Positions 1 to 5,968 of a DNA stretch of 8,437 nucleotides are shown in pieces. Both the position numbers and the translations under genes were made by a program. The notes under the pieces were generated by a model. The model searched no databases and was not told where the DNA came from. It worked only from the letters and a program-made list of their open reading frames with translations. The DNA comes from Thermoguttaceae bacterium. Lineage in GTDB: Bacteria > Planctomycetota > Planctomycetia > Pirellulales > Thermoguttaceae. The first letter of the stretch is position 1. Each line of letters begins with the position of its first letter. The stretch is from the NCBI GenBank assembly GCA_024653385.1, contig JANLFZ010000276.1, positions 1-8,437 of the forward strand, in the 5' to 3' direction.

Positions 1-102
1 CTGGTGCTTAGGAATGAGTATTTCGACCTGGCTTGCGAGAACTACTTCGCGGTGATGTACGAGAAGGAGCAGGCCGAGCGGAGCGCGAACGCCGCGGGCT
101 GA
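1..102 (+). CDS. 3' end of an unidentified gene (33 C-terminal residues)
   Basis: Frame 1 is open from the window edge to a TGA at 100-102 and encodes 33 residues ending in ...RSANAAG. Third codon positions are G or C in 29 of 33 codons, which fits coding sequence in this GC-rich genome. The visible part is acidic and aromatic-rich (NEYFDLACENYF, then MYEKEQAE) and probably helical. No domain can be assigned from so short a tail and I do not recognise the family. The stop codon sits in the loop of a strong hairpin, which supports this being a true gene end. The gene is followed by csrA on the same strand about 214 bp later, with possible promoters in between, so it is probably not in one operon with csrA. 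Confidence 0.6.
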   Translation: MVLRNEYFDLACENYFAVMYEKEQAERSANAAG

Positions 103-137
103 AGCCGCGCGGCCGTGCCGGCCGGGTCTTGGGCACG
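91..137 (+). terminator. Tandem hairpins at the end of the first gene, candidate terminator
   Basis: Two inverted repeats lie back to back. The first pairs GCCGCG at 91-96 with CGCGGC at 108-113 and continues inward as GGC (97-99) with GCC (104-106), leaving a TGAA loop that contains the stop codon and one bulged G at 107. The second pairs CGTGCC (114-119) with GGCACG (132-137). There is no T-tract, so this is either a GC-type intrinsic terminator or an RNA 3'-end stabiliser. The inverted repeats are seen directly; the termination role is inferred. Confidence 0.4.
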
Positions 138-158
138 CGGGGAACCGGACCCTACAAT
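129..158 (+). promoter_or_regulatory. Candidate distal csrA promoter
   Basis: TTGGGC at 129-134 and TACAAT at 153-158 are separated by 18 bp. The -10 box matches the sigma-70 consensus in five of six positions and the -35 in three of six. It would give a leader of about 150 nt before csrA. The -35 overlaps the second hairpin of the preceding terminator candidate. This is consensus matching only. Confidence 0.35.
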
Positions 159-233
159 CCCCGCAATCGCTCTGTTCGCTACGTCCGGCGCGGCGCGGGG
201 CGATTGCGTGGCGAAAAACCCACAAAAAGCCGA

Positions 234-262
234 GTGATTCCGCACGGCAAGCCGTGTACACT
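234..262 (+). promoter_or_regulatory. Candidate proximal csrA promoter
   Basis: GTGATT at 234-239 and TACACT at 257-262 are 17 bp apart. The -10 is a reasonable match and the -35 is weak. It would start transcription about 50 nt upstream of csrA. It is an alternative to, or a tandem partner of, the box at 153-158. Sequence alone cannot decide between them. Confidence 0.25.
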
Positions 263-316
263 GGAGGGTAGCCGAATTGGCGATTTCTCCGACGCCTTCC
301 CGAACCGAGCCCGGCC

Positions 317-523
317 ATGCTCGTTCTCTCCCGAAAACAGGAAGAGAGCATCGTGATCGGCGAGAACATCGTCGTCACGGTGGTCGAGATCCGCGGCGAC
401 AAAGTCCGACTTGGCATTACCGCGCCGAGGGAAGTCACCGTGCATCGGCGGGAAGTCTACGACAAGGTCAAGGAATCCCAGCGCGCGCCGCGACCCGCGC
501 CGGACTCGAACCCGGAAGGGTAA
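317..523 (+). CDS. csrA: Carbon storage regulator CsrA (RsmA)
   Basis: This 68-residue protein has the normal length of CsrA, a small homodimeric beta-rich RNA-binding protein that acts in the cytoplasm. It binds GGA motifs in mRNA leaders and usually blocks ribosome access. The N-terminus MLVLSRK, the GDKVRLGI core (27-34) and VHRREVY (42-48) are diagnostic. The known RNA-contact residues Leu4, Arg6, Val42, Arg44 and Glu46 are all present, so it should be active. The tail from about residue 54 is Pro/Arg-rich and variable, as in other CsrA proteins. The ATG at 317 is fixed by the conserved N-terminus, although there is no clear Shine-Dalgarno sequence. It stands alone on the plus strand. Its last 56 bases overlap the end of the convergent membrane-protein gene. 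No fliW partner gene is in view. Confidence 0.96.
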   Translation: MLVLSRKQEESIVIGENIVVTVVEIRGDKVRLGITAPREVTVHRREVYDKVKESQRAPRPAPDSNPEG

Positions 524-2060
524 TCCCGGCGCGTGCGTCTTTCTCGCCGGGCGGCCCGTACAACGCCGCCACCCGTGTGCGCCCGATCAGCGCCCAGTCG
601 GGATGGCTCACCAGGTACCAGTCGAACGGCGTATTCGACTCGACCAGCGCGTAGCGGAACCCATGGCGCTTTCGCCAGGGGTCGATCCGTGCCGGGGCCC
701 CTCGCCGCGCTTCGTCGTACTCCGCAAGGAACGACCCGCCGTACAGCTCGCAGCGGTCGTCGATGAACACGCGCAGGCGCGGGGCATGGTAGACCAGGAA
801 GCCGCCAAAGGCCATGTCGTTGAAGATCGGCGTGCCCGCCGGCTCGATCTGTTGGATGCGGGCAAGCTCGCCGAGCAACTCGACCGGCCATCGCGAGGGG
901 GAGAAGCGTGCCCAGCGATCTTCGCCGGGGCCGAACGGGCGCGACGCCCCTAGCGCCAAGAGCAGGACGGCGCCAAGGCTTCCCAACAGTGCCAGGCGGG
1001 CCGCCGGCCGCGAACACCGCGTCGGCTCGGGCCCACCGGTCGTCAACAGGTCGCGCGAGGCCAGCCACTGGCTCAGGCGCGAGCAGGGCAACATCTCGGA
1101 CCAGGCTACCGCCGCCGTGATCGCGAAGAGCTGGGCGTTTCTCACCCGCTGGCACGCCAACACCAGCCATACCAGGGGCAACAGCCACGTGATGCGTACC
1201 CGACTCCGCGGCACGGCCAGCAACGTCGCCGCATACACGGCGGCCAGGCCCGCGACCATCCAGCCGACCGGTTCGCGCAGGCTCAGGCGGGCGTGTTCCT
1301 GGATGAGGTCGTGCAGCGGCAACGACAGGATGCGAAACCATCCGCGCACGAGATCCAGCCCGTAAGGATTCGCCAGCACGGCCGCGCACGAGGCGGCCAC
1401 GGCGGCCCCGGCCGAGAGCTGCTTGGCGCGGCAGTCCAGCGGCGATGGGCGGCCGAGCCACGCGGCGGCCATCCAGCCGGCCACGGCCAACCCGGCCGTT
1501 CCGAGGCCCGCAAGCACCCCGCCGTGGCAATTGGCCCACAAGGCGACCAGGGGCACGGTCCACCACAGCCGGGCGACGCCGACGCGGCCCGATTCGATCT
1601 CCACCAGGAGCGCCATCGTGGCGTACAGCAAGGCCGTGGTCACCACCAGCGGCCGCACGTGGAACTGCGGCGATCCGGCCGCCACGACCAGGCCGAGCAC
1701 CACGATCGCGGGAAGCACGCGCAAACCGGCGGCAAGCAACCGCGCGCCGATGGCCCCGTACACGGCCGCGATCAGCGTGACCGTCACCACAAGCAGCAGG
1801 TCCCAGCCGCCCACGCGGTACAGCGCCGCCATGGCCCACTCGGCCAGCCACCATTGGCTTTCCCAAGGCTCTCCGCCGAAGGTGAAGCTGAAGGAATCGA
1901 CCCGCGGCACCTGGCCGGTCCGAAGGATCTGCTGGCCGACGACCAGATGCCAGAAGGTGCCTGGATCGCGGAACAGCTCGGAGCGGCCGGTCCAGAACAA
2001 GAGCATCCACCCGGCCACGAACAGCGCCACCCCCGCAACGCGGCTTTGCGACTTGCCCAT
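468..2060 (-). CDS. GT-C-like polytopic membrane protein of unknown function
   Basis: About 530 residues from the ATG at 2060. The layout matches a widespread uncharacterised bacterial family that resembles GT-C/PMT glycosyltransferases. Seen in order: a first hydrophobic helix (about 9-24), the loop DPGTFWHLVVGQQI (32-45), DSFSFTFGGEPW (55-66), several hydrophobic segments over about 85-375, LWANCHGG (174-181), then a soluble C-terminal part with FNDMAFGGFLV (413-423) and FIDDR (432-436), and a near-terminal VAALYGPP. In GT-C enzymes an acidic residue in the first extracytoplasmic loop is catalytic; Asp32 is the candidate here by analogy. Substrate is unknown. An in-frame ATG at 2144 would add 28 polar residues; I prefer 2060 because it starts just before the first membrane helix, though no good ribosome site marks either. 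It lies downstream of the DUF1080 gene on the same strand, 261 bp away, and its 3' end overlaps csrA. The last roughly 25 residues (after GPPGEK) may be a non-conserved extension. Confidence 0.8.
   Translation of the reverse strand: MGKSQSRVAGVALFVAGWMLLFWTGRSELFRDPGTFWHLVVGQQILRTGQVPRVDSFSFTFGGEPWESQWWLAEWAMAALYRVGGWDLLLVVTVTLIAAVYGAIGARLLAAGLRVLPAIVVLGLVVAAGSPQFHVRPLVVTTALLYATMALLVEIESGRVGVARLWWTVPLVALWANCHGGVLAGLGTAGLAVAGWMAAAWLGRPSPLDCRAKQLSAGAAVAASCAAVLANPYGLDLVRGWFRILSLPLHDLIQEHARLSLREPVGWMVAGLAAVYAATLLAVPRSRVRITWLLPLVWLVLACQRVRNAQLFAITAAVAWSEMLPCSRLSQWLASRDLLTTGGPEPTRCSRPAARLALLGSLGAVLLLALGASRPFGPGEDRWARFSPSRWPVELLGELARIQQIEPAGTPIFNDMAFGGFLVYHAPRLRVFIDDRCELYGGSFLAEYDEARRGAPARIDPWRKRHGFRYALVESNTPFDWYLVSHPDWALIGRTRVAALYGPPGEKDARAGITLPGSSPARVAARAGIP
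525..551 (+). terminator. Hairpin after the csrA stop codon, candidate terminator
   Basis: CCCGGCG (525-531) pairs perfectly with CGCCGGG (545-551) around a 13-nt loop, starting one base after the csrA TAA (521-523). There is no T-tract after the stem. The same bases code for the C-terminal tail of the minus-strand gene, so the structure could also slow the convergent polymerase. Termination is inferred. Confidence 0.35.
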
Positions 2061-2180
2061 CGACAGACCGTGGGCCGGCCTCGCTTCCGTTGTGGGGCGG
2101 GTCGGCAACCTGCCCGTAATCCGGTCTGTATCGCTTGCGGCCATCGAGCAAGTCGGCCCCGGAGTCGATGTGCTTGACGC

Positions 2181-2194
2181 CCTACAACTGTAGG
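2181..2194. promoter_or_regulatory. Perfect palindrome upstream of the membrane-protein gene
   Basis: CCTACA (2181-2186) and TGTAGG (2189-2194) form a perfect inverted repeat with a 2-bp centre. It lies about 120 bp upstream of the 2060 start and 37 bp upstream of the alternative 2144 start. Its size suits a dimeric repressor site, but no regulator is known and a match of this length can arise by chance. Confidence 0.2.
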
Positions 2195-2262
2195 CCGCGG
2201 TTGCTCGGCCGGCTAGTCCAGGCAGGCGCCCCCGGGATCCGGAAGGCGCGTCCAGGGGGCCG

Positions 2263-2280
2263 CGTTGCCGAAAAGCAACG
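2263..2280 (-). terminator. Hairpin downstream of the DUF1080 gene, candidate terminator
   Basis: Read on the minus strand, CGTTGC and GCAACG pair perfectly around a TTTTCG loop, 41 bases after the DUF1080 stop codon. A second, longer-range pair, GCCCCC (2228-2233) with GGGGGC (2255-2260), follows directly. No T-tract is present. If it terminates, the downstream membrane-protein gene needs its own promoter in 2061-2262. Confidence 0.35.
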
Positions 2281-2321
2281 ACCGCCCTCATTGGGGTCCG
2301 CCCTGGGTTGGGGCGTCGAGG

Positions 2322-3509
2322 TCATCGCGGAGGGAGTTCGGCAATCCGGAAATTGCGGAAAAAGAAGTCGGTCGTGGCGTCGTGACCTTGAAGGATGATC
2401 GTGCCCGGCTTCAGACGCAGCCCCTTGCGGGGGTTCTCGTCGGGGCGCCGCGTGTCGGTCCAGTCGCTCACCTGGTAGCCGTTGACCCACACGGCCATGT
2501 GCGGGCCGTCGGCGTGGATCGTCTTGTGGAACCACTCGCGGTCGTTGGCGACCACCTTGCGGGCGTTCTGGCGGCGGAAGATGCCGCCCGTGCCGCAGTC
2601 GACCGGCTTGGTGCGGTCGCCGTCCTTGAAGGCGTTCTGGATCTGGCTCTCGTAGCCGTTCCACAGGTCGCCGGGGATCGAGCGGAAGAAGATGCCCGAG
2701 TTGAGGCCCGTTCCGTTGACGAACACCTCGAGCTGGAGCGTGAAATCGGCCCACTGCTGCTCGGTCTCGAGCTGCCCCTTGCCGTTCTGCACGCGAAGCC
2801 AGCCCTCGGGCGTGATGCTGAAGACGCTTTTCGATTCGGGGTGAACCTTCCAGCCCGAAAGGTCCTTGCCGTTGAAGAGGCTCTTCAGGCCCAGCGGCTT
2901 GAGCTTCACGTTGCGGAATGCGACCTTGCCCCGGTTGAACTGGAGCCCGATGCGTCCGCGTCCGATCGGCTTGGGGTCGGTGTAGTCGAGCACCTTCTGG
3001 CCGTCGAGCCTGACGGTGAAGTGCCCGCCGTCGGCCGTCACTTCGAAGGTCCGCCATCCGTCGGCCGAGGGCGCGGCCTCGGCCTTCTTGCGGCGCACGA
3101 AGCTGCCCGTCGGAAAGGGGTTGTCGCCCCCGGCGATATTCAACTCGTAGCACTGGGTCTGGACGTCGGCGGCCCCGGCGGTCGGGAGGGTGCGAAGGAA
3201 GATGCCGCTATTGGTCTCGGGCCCGGCGCGGAAATCGACCGCCAACACGTAATTGCCGAACTGACTGGTGGTCACGAGCAGTCCCGGCTCGCCCTCGGTT
3301 ACCGCGATGGCGCCGTCTTCCACCTTCCAGTCGGCCTTGCTGGTGGGCTGCCAACCGAACGGGGTCGAGCCGTCGAACAGCAGGATCCAGCCTTCCTCGA
3401 GTTCTTTGGGCGAAAGCGTGTTGGGCGGACTGGCAGCAACGGCGCTGCCGGCCCAGGCCGCCAACAGGGCCAAAGCCATCGCGTGGTGAAGTCGAGTGGA
3501 AACGAACAT
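2322..3509 (-). CDS. Exported protein with two DUF1080 (3-keto-disaccharide hydrolase type) domains
   Basis: A 395-residue protein. Residues 1-25 form a Sec signal peptide: a short basic start, a hydrophobic stretch (AMALALLAAWAG) and an AVA-A cleavage site near residue 25 or 26. Two DUF1080 (PF06439) repeats follow. The first covers about 40-205, with LLFDGS (43-48) and NSGIF (100-104). The second covers about 209-391, with LFNGKDLSGW (211-220), NSGIF (270-274) and GTGGIF (306-311), ending in FFFRNFRI. DUF1080 has a concanavalin-like jelly-roll fold. Some members act on 3-keto-glycosides, and the family is very abundant in Planctomycetes. A role in extracytoplasmic carbohydrate turnover is therefore likely, but the substrate cannot be read from sequence. 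The ATG at 3509 is chosen because it places the signal peptide at the N-terminus and has GGAG 7 nt upstream. The reading frame continues open further upstream but lacks coding character. It is transcribed away from tssK. Confidence 0.9.
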   Translation of the reverse strand: MFVSTRLHHAMALALLAAWAGSAVAASPPNTLSPKELEEGWILLFDGSTPFGWQPTSKADWKVEDGAIAVTEGEPGLLVTTSQFGNYVLAVDFRAGPETNSGIFLRTLPTAGAADVQTQCYELNIAGGDNPFPTGSFVRRKKAEAAPSADGWRTFEVTADGGHFTVRLDGQKVLDYTDPKPIGRGRIGLQFNRGKVAFRNVKLKPLGLKSLFNGKDLSGWKVHPESKSVFSITPEGWLRVQNGKGQLETEQQWADFTLQLEVFVNGTGLNSGIFFRSIPGDLWNGYESQIQNAFKDGDRTKPVDCGTGGIFRRQNARKVVANDREWFHKTIHADGPHMAVWVNGYQVSDWTDTRRPDENPRKGLRLKPGTIILQGHDATTDFFFRNFRIAELPPR

Positions 3510-3516
3510 CGTCGGG

Positions 3517-3520
3517 CTCC
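3517..3520 (-). promoter_or_regulatory. Ribosome binding site of the DUF1080 gene
   Basis: On the minus strand GGAG lies 7 nt before the ATG at 3509. It supports this start over upstream in-frame ATG codons in the long open frame that reaches 3773. Confidence 0.6.
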
Positions 3521-3552
3521 GAAGGGGTGGGAAGTCGAGTAGCCGGCCAGGG

Positions 3553-3580
3553 CTCGCCGCGTCGCAAGCGAGACGCCGAG
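3553..3580 (-). other. Hairpin in the leader of the DUF1080 gene
   Basis: CTCG (3553-3556) pairs with CGAG (3577-3580), and GCGTC (3559-3563) pairs with GACGC (3572-3576). This gives a 9-bp stem with a 2-nt bulge (3557-3558) and an 8-nt loop. It lies 44 bp upstream of the DUF1080 ATG and could be part of its 5' untranslated region, or a dispersed intergenic repeat. Function is unknown. Confidence 0.3.
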
Positions 3581-3818
3581 CACGCTCCCAGCCTATCCGC
3601 CGGCTGCCCTGGTGTGCAAGACGACGCGGTGCGCATGGAAAGCGACGCCGTTGACGCATCGCCGCGATCGGGTCCTCGCCGCGTTCTGGCATGGTTCCCA
3701 TCCAGCGGGGCCGTCTGTTTCTGGGGCTACGTACCCTTGCTTTGTGGTGGCTCCCGCTATAGACTTGCCACAATGCTGGAAAGGCTGGCCGGCCCCCATC
3801 TTGCCGCTCTGCATGCCC

Positions 3819-3847
3819 TTGCCTTCCGCCCTGGGGAAGGTTATAAG
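3819..3847 (+). promoter_or_regulatory. Candidate promoter of the tssKLM operon
   Basis: TTGCCT at 3819-3824 and TATAAG at 3842-3847 are exactly 17 bp apart. They match the sigma-70 consensus in four and five of six positions. Transcription would start near 3854, giving a leader of about 42 nt before tssK. This is the best promoter-like element in the window. It is inferred from consensus only. Confidence 0.5.
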
Positions 3848-3881
3848 GACCCTAAGGTGGGGTGCGCGTCGCCGTACGAAT

Positions 3882-3887
3882 GAGGGA
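3882..3887 (+). promoter_or_regulatory. Ribosome binding site of tssK, overlapping a CsrA-like motif
   Basis: GAGGGA at 3882-3887 lies 8 nt before the tssK ATG and serves as a Shine-Dalgarno sequence. The bases AGGGAT at 3883-3888 also match the ARGGAT core of the CsrA binding consensus. CsrA control is a hypothesis: the GGA is not clearly in a hairpin loop. Confidence 0.5.
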
Positions 3888-3895
3888 TCGCCGCG

Positions 3896-5320
3896 ATGCA
3901 GAATCTGCCGGTCCACTGGTCCGAGGGGCTCTTCTTACAGCCGCACCACCTTCAGGCATCCGACCGGCATTGGGCCGAGGCCCTCCACACCTCGGAACAC
4001 CTGGATCATCACTACCACTATGGGTTGCGTTGGCTGGAGTTCAGCCACGACGCGATCGGGAACTTCCAATTCCAGCTCAATGCGTGCCACGCGCGCATGA
4101 AGGACGGGACGCTGGTAACGCTCGATCCGGGTGAGGAGCCCGACCGCGTGGACCTGAAACCGGCGTTCGCCAAGGAAGAGAAGGTCCGGGTTTTCTTGGC
4201 GGTGCCGAAGCTCAAACTGGGCCGGGCCAACGTGGCCCGCGAGGGCGATTCGGAGAAACACCGCTACATCGAAAACCGGCAATCGGTGCAAGACGAGAGT
4301 ACCGGAGGCAACGACCAGGAGATTGCCTTCCGCGATCTGAACGTGCGGCTCTTGTTGTCGACCGACGATGCGGCGGGGTACGAGCTATTGCCCATTGCCC
4401 AGGTCCAGCGGGCCGGGGAGCGCCAGGCGGCCCCGCAGATCGACACCAGCTACATCCCGCCGGTGCTGGCGATCGACGCCTGGCCGCCGTTGGGGCGCGA
4501 CATTGTGCGGGCGATTTACGACATCATCGGCAAGAAGATCGAGGTCTTGGCCGAGCAGATCATCAACCGCGAGGTGTCGCTGGTGCAGGCCGACGCGCGC
4601 GACATCGATCGCCTGTTGATGCTGGCGGAGCTGAACGCGGCGTACGCCACGCTGAACGTGTTGACCTTTGCCTCGGGCGTTCATCCGTTGACGGCCTACC
4701 GCGAGTTGGTGCGGATTCTGGGGCAGCTTTCGATTTTCAACCAGCAGGCCCGCCGCCCGCCCGACATCCCCCACTACGACCACGACGACCTGGCGCGCAT
4801 CTTCTACTGGGTCAAGGAGCAGATCGAGCGGCACCTGGGCTTCGTGGGCGTGGCGGTCTACGAGCACCGGTTCTTCGTGGGCGAGGGGAACATGATGCGG
4901 GTGAGCATCGACCCCCGCTGGCTCCAACCCGATTGGAAGTGGTACGTCGGGGTGAAGCGCGGGGTGCTCGACGACAAGCAGTGCATTGCCGTGCTCTCGC
5001 CGGGTTACTTGAACTGGAAGCTCGGCAGCGAGCGGCAGGTGGAGGACATTTTCCGCCGCGGCCTGGAGGGGCTTCATCTGACCCATCTGACGCAGGCCCC
5101 AGCCATCCTCCCGCCGCGCGAGTGGCTGTACTTCGAGGTCAGCCGCGGCAACGTGTACTGGCGCGACGTGCTCGACCACCAGACCTTGGCGATGCGGCTT
5201 CAGGAACGGCTCATCGCCAACCGGGAGGCGCTTCAAGGCACGAGCACCCTGATCGTGACCATCGGGAACAAGCAGTACCCCCTTCAGTTCGCCCTGTTCG
5301 CGGTGCCCAAGCAGCAATGA
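3896..5320 (+). CDS. tssK: Type VI secretion system baseplate adaptor TssK
   Basis: A 474-residue cytoplasmic protein, close to the usual TssK length of about 440-460. TssK is a trimer that joins the T6SS baseplate (TssEFG) to the membrane complex through TssL and TssM. The N-terminal shell-domain signature VHWSEGLFLQPHHLQ (6-20) is diagnostic. The family also shows RYIEN through LNVRLLL (123-154), PHYDHDDLARIF (292-303) in the middle/neck region, and a C-terminal beta-rich head ending in YPLQFALFAVP, which in known systems contacts TssL/TssM. The ATG at 3896 puts the signature at the usual distance from the N-terminus and has GAGGGA 8 nt upstream. It is the first gene of a tssK-tssL-tssM operon and its stop overlaps the tssL start (ATGA). 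No frameshift or missing block is seen. The 110-142 stretch is charged and probably a flexible loop. Confidence 0.95.
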   Translation: MQNLPVHWSEGLFLQPHHLQASDRHWAEALHTSEHLDHHYHYGLRWLEFSHDAIGNFQFQLNACHARMKDGTLVTLDPGEEPDRVDLKPAFAKEEKVRVFLAVPKLKLGRANVAREGDSEKHRYIENRQSVQDESTGGNDQEIAFRDLNVRLLLSTDDAAGYELLPIAQVQRAGERQAAPQIDTSYIPPVLAIDAWPPLGRDIVRAIYDIIGKKIEVLAEQIINREVSLVQADARDIDRLLMLAELNAAYATLNVLTFASGVHPLTAYRELVRILGQLSIFNQQARRPPDIPHYDHDDLARIFYWVKEQIERHLGFVGVAVYEHRFFVGEGNMMRVSIDPRWLQPDWKWYVGVKRGVLDDKQCIAVLSPGYLNWKLGSERQVEDIFRRGLEGLHLTHLTQAPAILPPREWLYFEVSRGNVYWRDVLDHQTLAMRLQERLIANREALQGTSTLIVTIGNKQYPLQFALFAVPKQQ

Positions 5321-5958
5321 CTCCCGAATTCGCCAGCGCGGTGGACCCGGTCTTCTTGTACGTGCTCGATCTGCTCGATCGCATCGAGCGGGGCGAACCG
5401 ATCGCGCGCGACGAGGAGCGCATCCACTTGCGCGCGCTGTTGGAACGGGTCGAGTCGGCGGCGGGCCAGGGGCCCGACGCCCGGTTGGCCAAGTACGCCC
5501 TGGTGTGCTGGATCGACGAACTCTTGATCCTCTTGGCTCCCTGGGAGCACCGCGAGTGGTGGAAGAACAACTCGCTCGAATGGGAGCTGTTCAAGACGCA
5601 GCTCCGCGCCGAGAAGTTCTTTACCGACGCGAAGGACGCGGCCGGCCAGCGGCAGAAAAACGCCCTGGAGGTCTTCTACCTGGCCGTGGTGCTGGGCTTC
5701 CGAGGGTTATATGGCGACGAGGACAAGCGGCCGATTCTGACCGTGACCTACGAGCTGCCCGAAACCATCGAGGACTGGGCCCGCCACACGGCGATGACGA
5801 TCCAACTCGGCCGGGGCCGGCCCGCCATCAGCGCCGGCGCGATCGCCATCGAGGGCGCGCCCCCCTTGGACGGCCCGTTCACCCTGATCTGGGCCGCGCT
5901 GGCCGGGCTGGTGCTGGTGCTCCTCAACGTGATGGTCCTCCTCTACTTCAAGACGTGA
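5317..5958 (+). CDS. tssL: Type VI secretion protein TssL (DotU/IcmH family)
   Basis: A 213-residue tail-anchored inner-membrane protein. TssL has a cytoplasmic hook-shaped helical domain that contacts TssK and TssM, followed by one C-terminal membrane helix. Family features seen: YALVCWIDELLI (60-71), then a Trp-rich stretch (EWWKNNSLEWELF, 80-92), AEKFF (98-102) and ALEVFYLAVVLGFRGLYGD (116-134). The single membrane segment is about 188-210. Only Lys-Thr follow it, so there is no periplasmic peptidoglycan-binding (OmpA/SPOR/YiaD-type) extension as found in some 'evolved' TssL proteins. The start codon overlaps the tssK stop by 4 bases, which implies translational coupling and equal expression. 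Confidence in DotU membership is high. Whether the secretion machine is classical T6SS is less certain because the other components are not in view. Confidence 0.92.
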   Translation: MTPEFASAVDPVFLYVLDLLDRIERGEPIARDEERIHLRALLERVESAAGQGPDARLAKYALVCWIDELLILLAPWEHREWWKNNSLEWELFKTQLRAEKFFTDAKDAAGQRQKNALEVFYLAVVLGFRGLYGDEDKRPILTVTYELPETIEDWARHTAMTIQLGRGRPAISAGAIAIEGAPPLDGPFTLIWAALAGLVLVLLNVMVLLYFKT

Positions 5959-5968
5959 CGGTGCGGTC

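Larger units (their letters stand above)
3510..3895. other. Divergent intergenic region between the DUF1080 gene and tssK
   Basis: This 386-bp stretch separates two genes transcribed away from each other and should hold both promoters. It contains a hairpin in the DUF1080 leader (3553-3580), a self-complementary CTATAG at 3757-3762 that could serve as a weak -10 on either strand (no well-spaced -35 for either), and the better plus-strand promoter at 3819-3847. The open frames here show no recognisable protein. In particular, no TssJ-like lipoprotein, normally encoded just before tssK in proteobacterial systems, is present. Confidence 0.6.

Noticed and set aside
2061..2144. Alternative upstream start for the membrane-protein gene at 2144
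   Set aside because: It would add 28 polar residues before the first membrane helix with no clear ribosome site. It cannot be excluded, but 2060 fits the topology better.
457..2151. 564-codon minus-strand frame overlapping the membrane-protein gene
   Set aside because: It lies in another frame over the same bases and encodes an Arg/Gly/Pro-rich sequence without membrane segments. The overlapping frame has the recognisable family motifs.
2265..3542. 425-codon plus-strand frame opposite the DUF1080 gene
   Set aside because: Val/Leu/Asp/His-rich shadow translation with no motif. The minus strand has a signal peptide, two DUF1080 repeats and a ribosome site.
3737..3763. TTGCTT and TATAGA as a second tssK promoter
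   Set aside because: The spacer is only 15 bp, and the pair at 3819-3847 has a 17-bp spacer with similar or better matches. It is kept only as a mention in the intergenic entry.
4385..5317. 310-codon minus-strand frame opposite tssK
   Set aside because: Antisense shadow with no recognisable domain. tssK on the plus strand is unambiguous.
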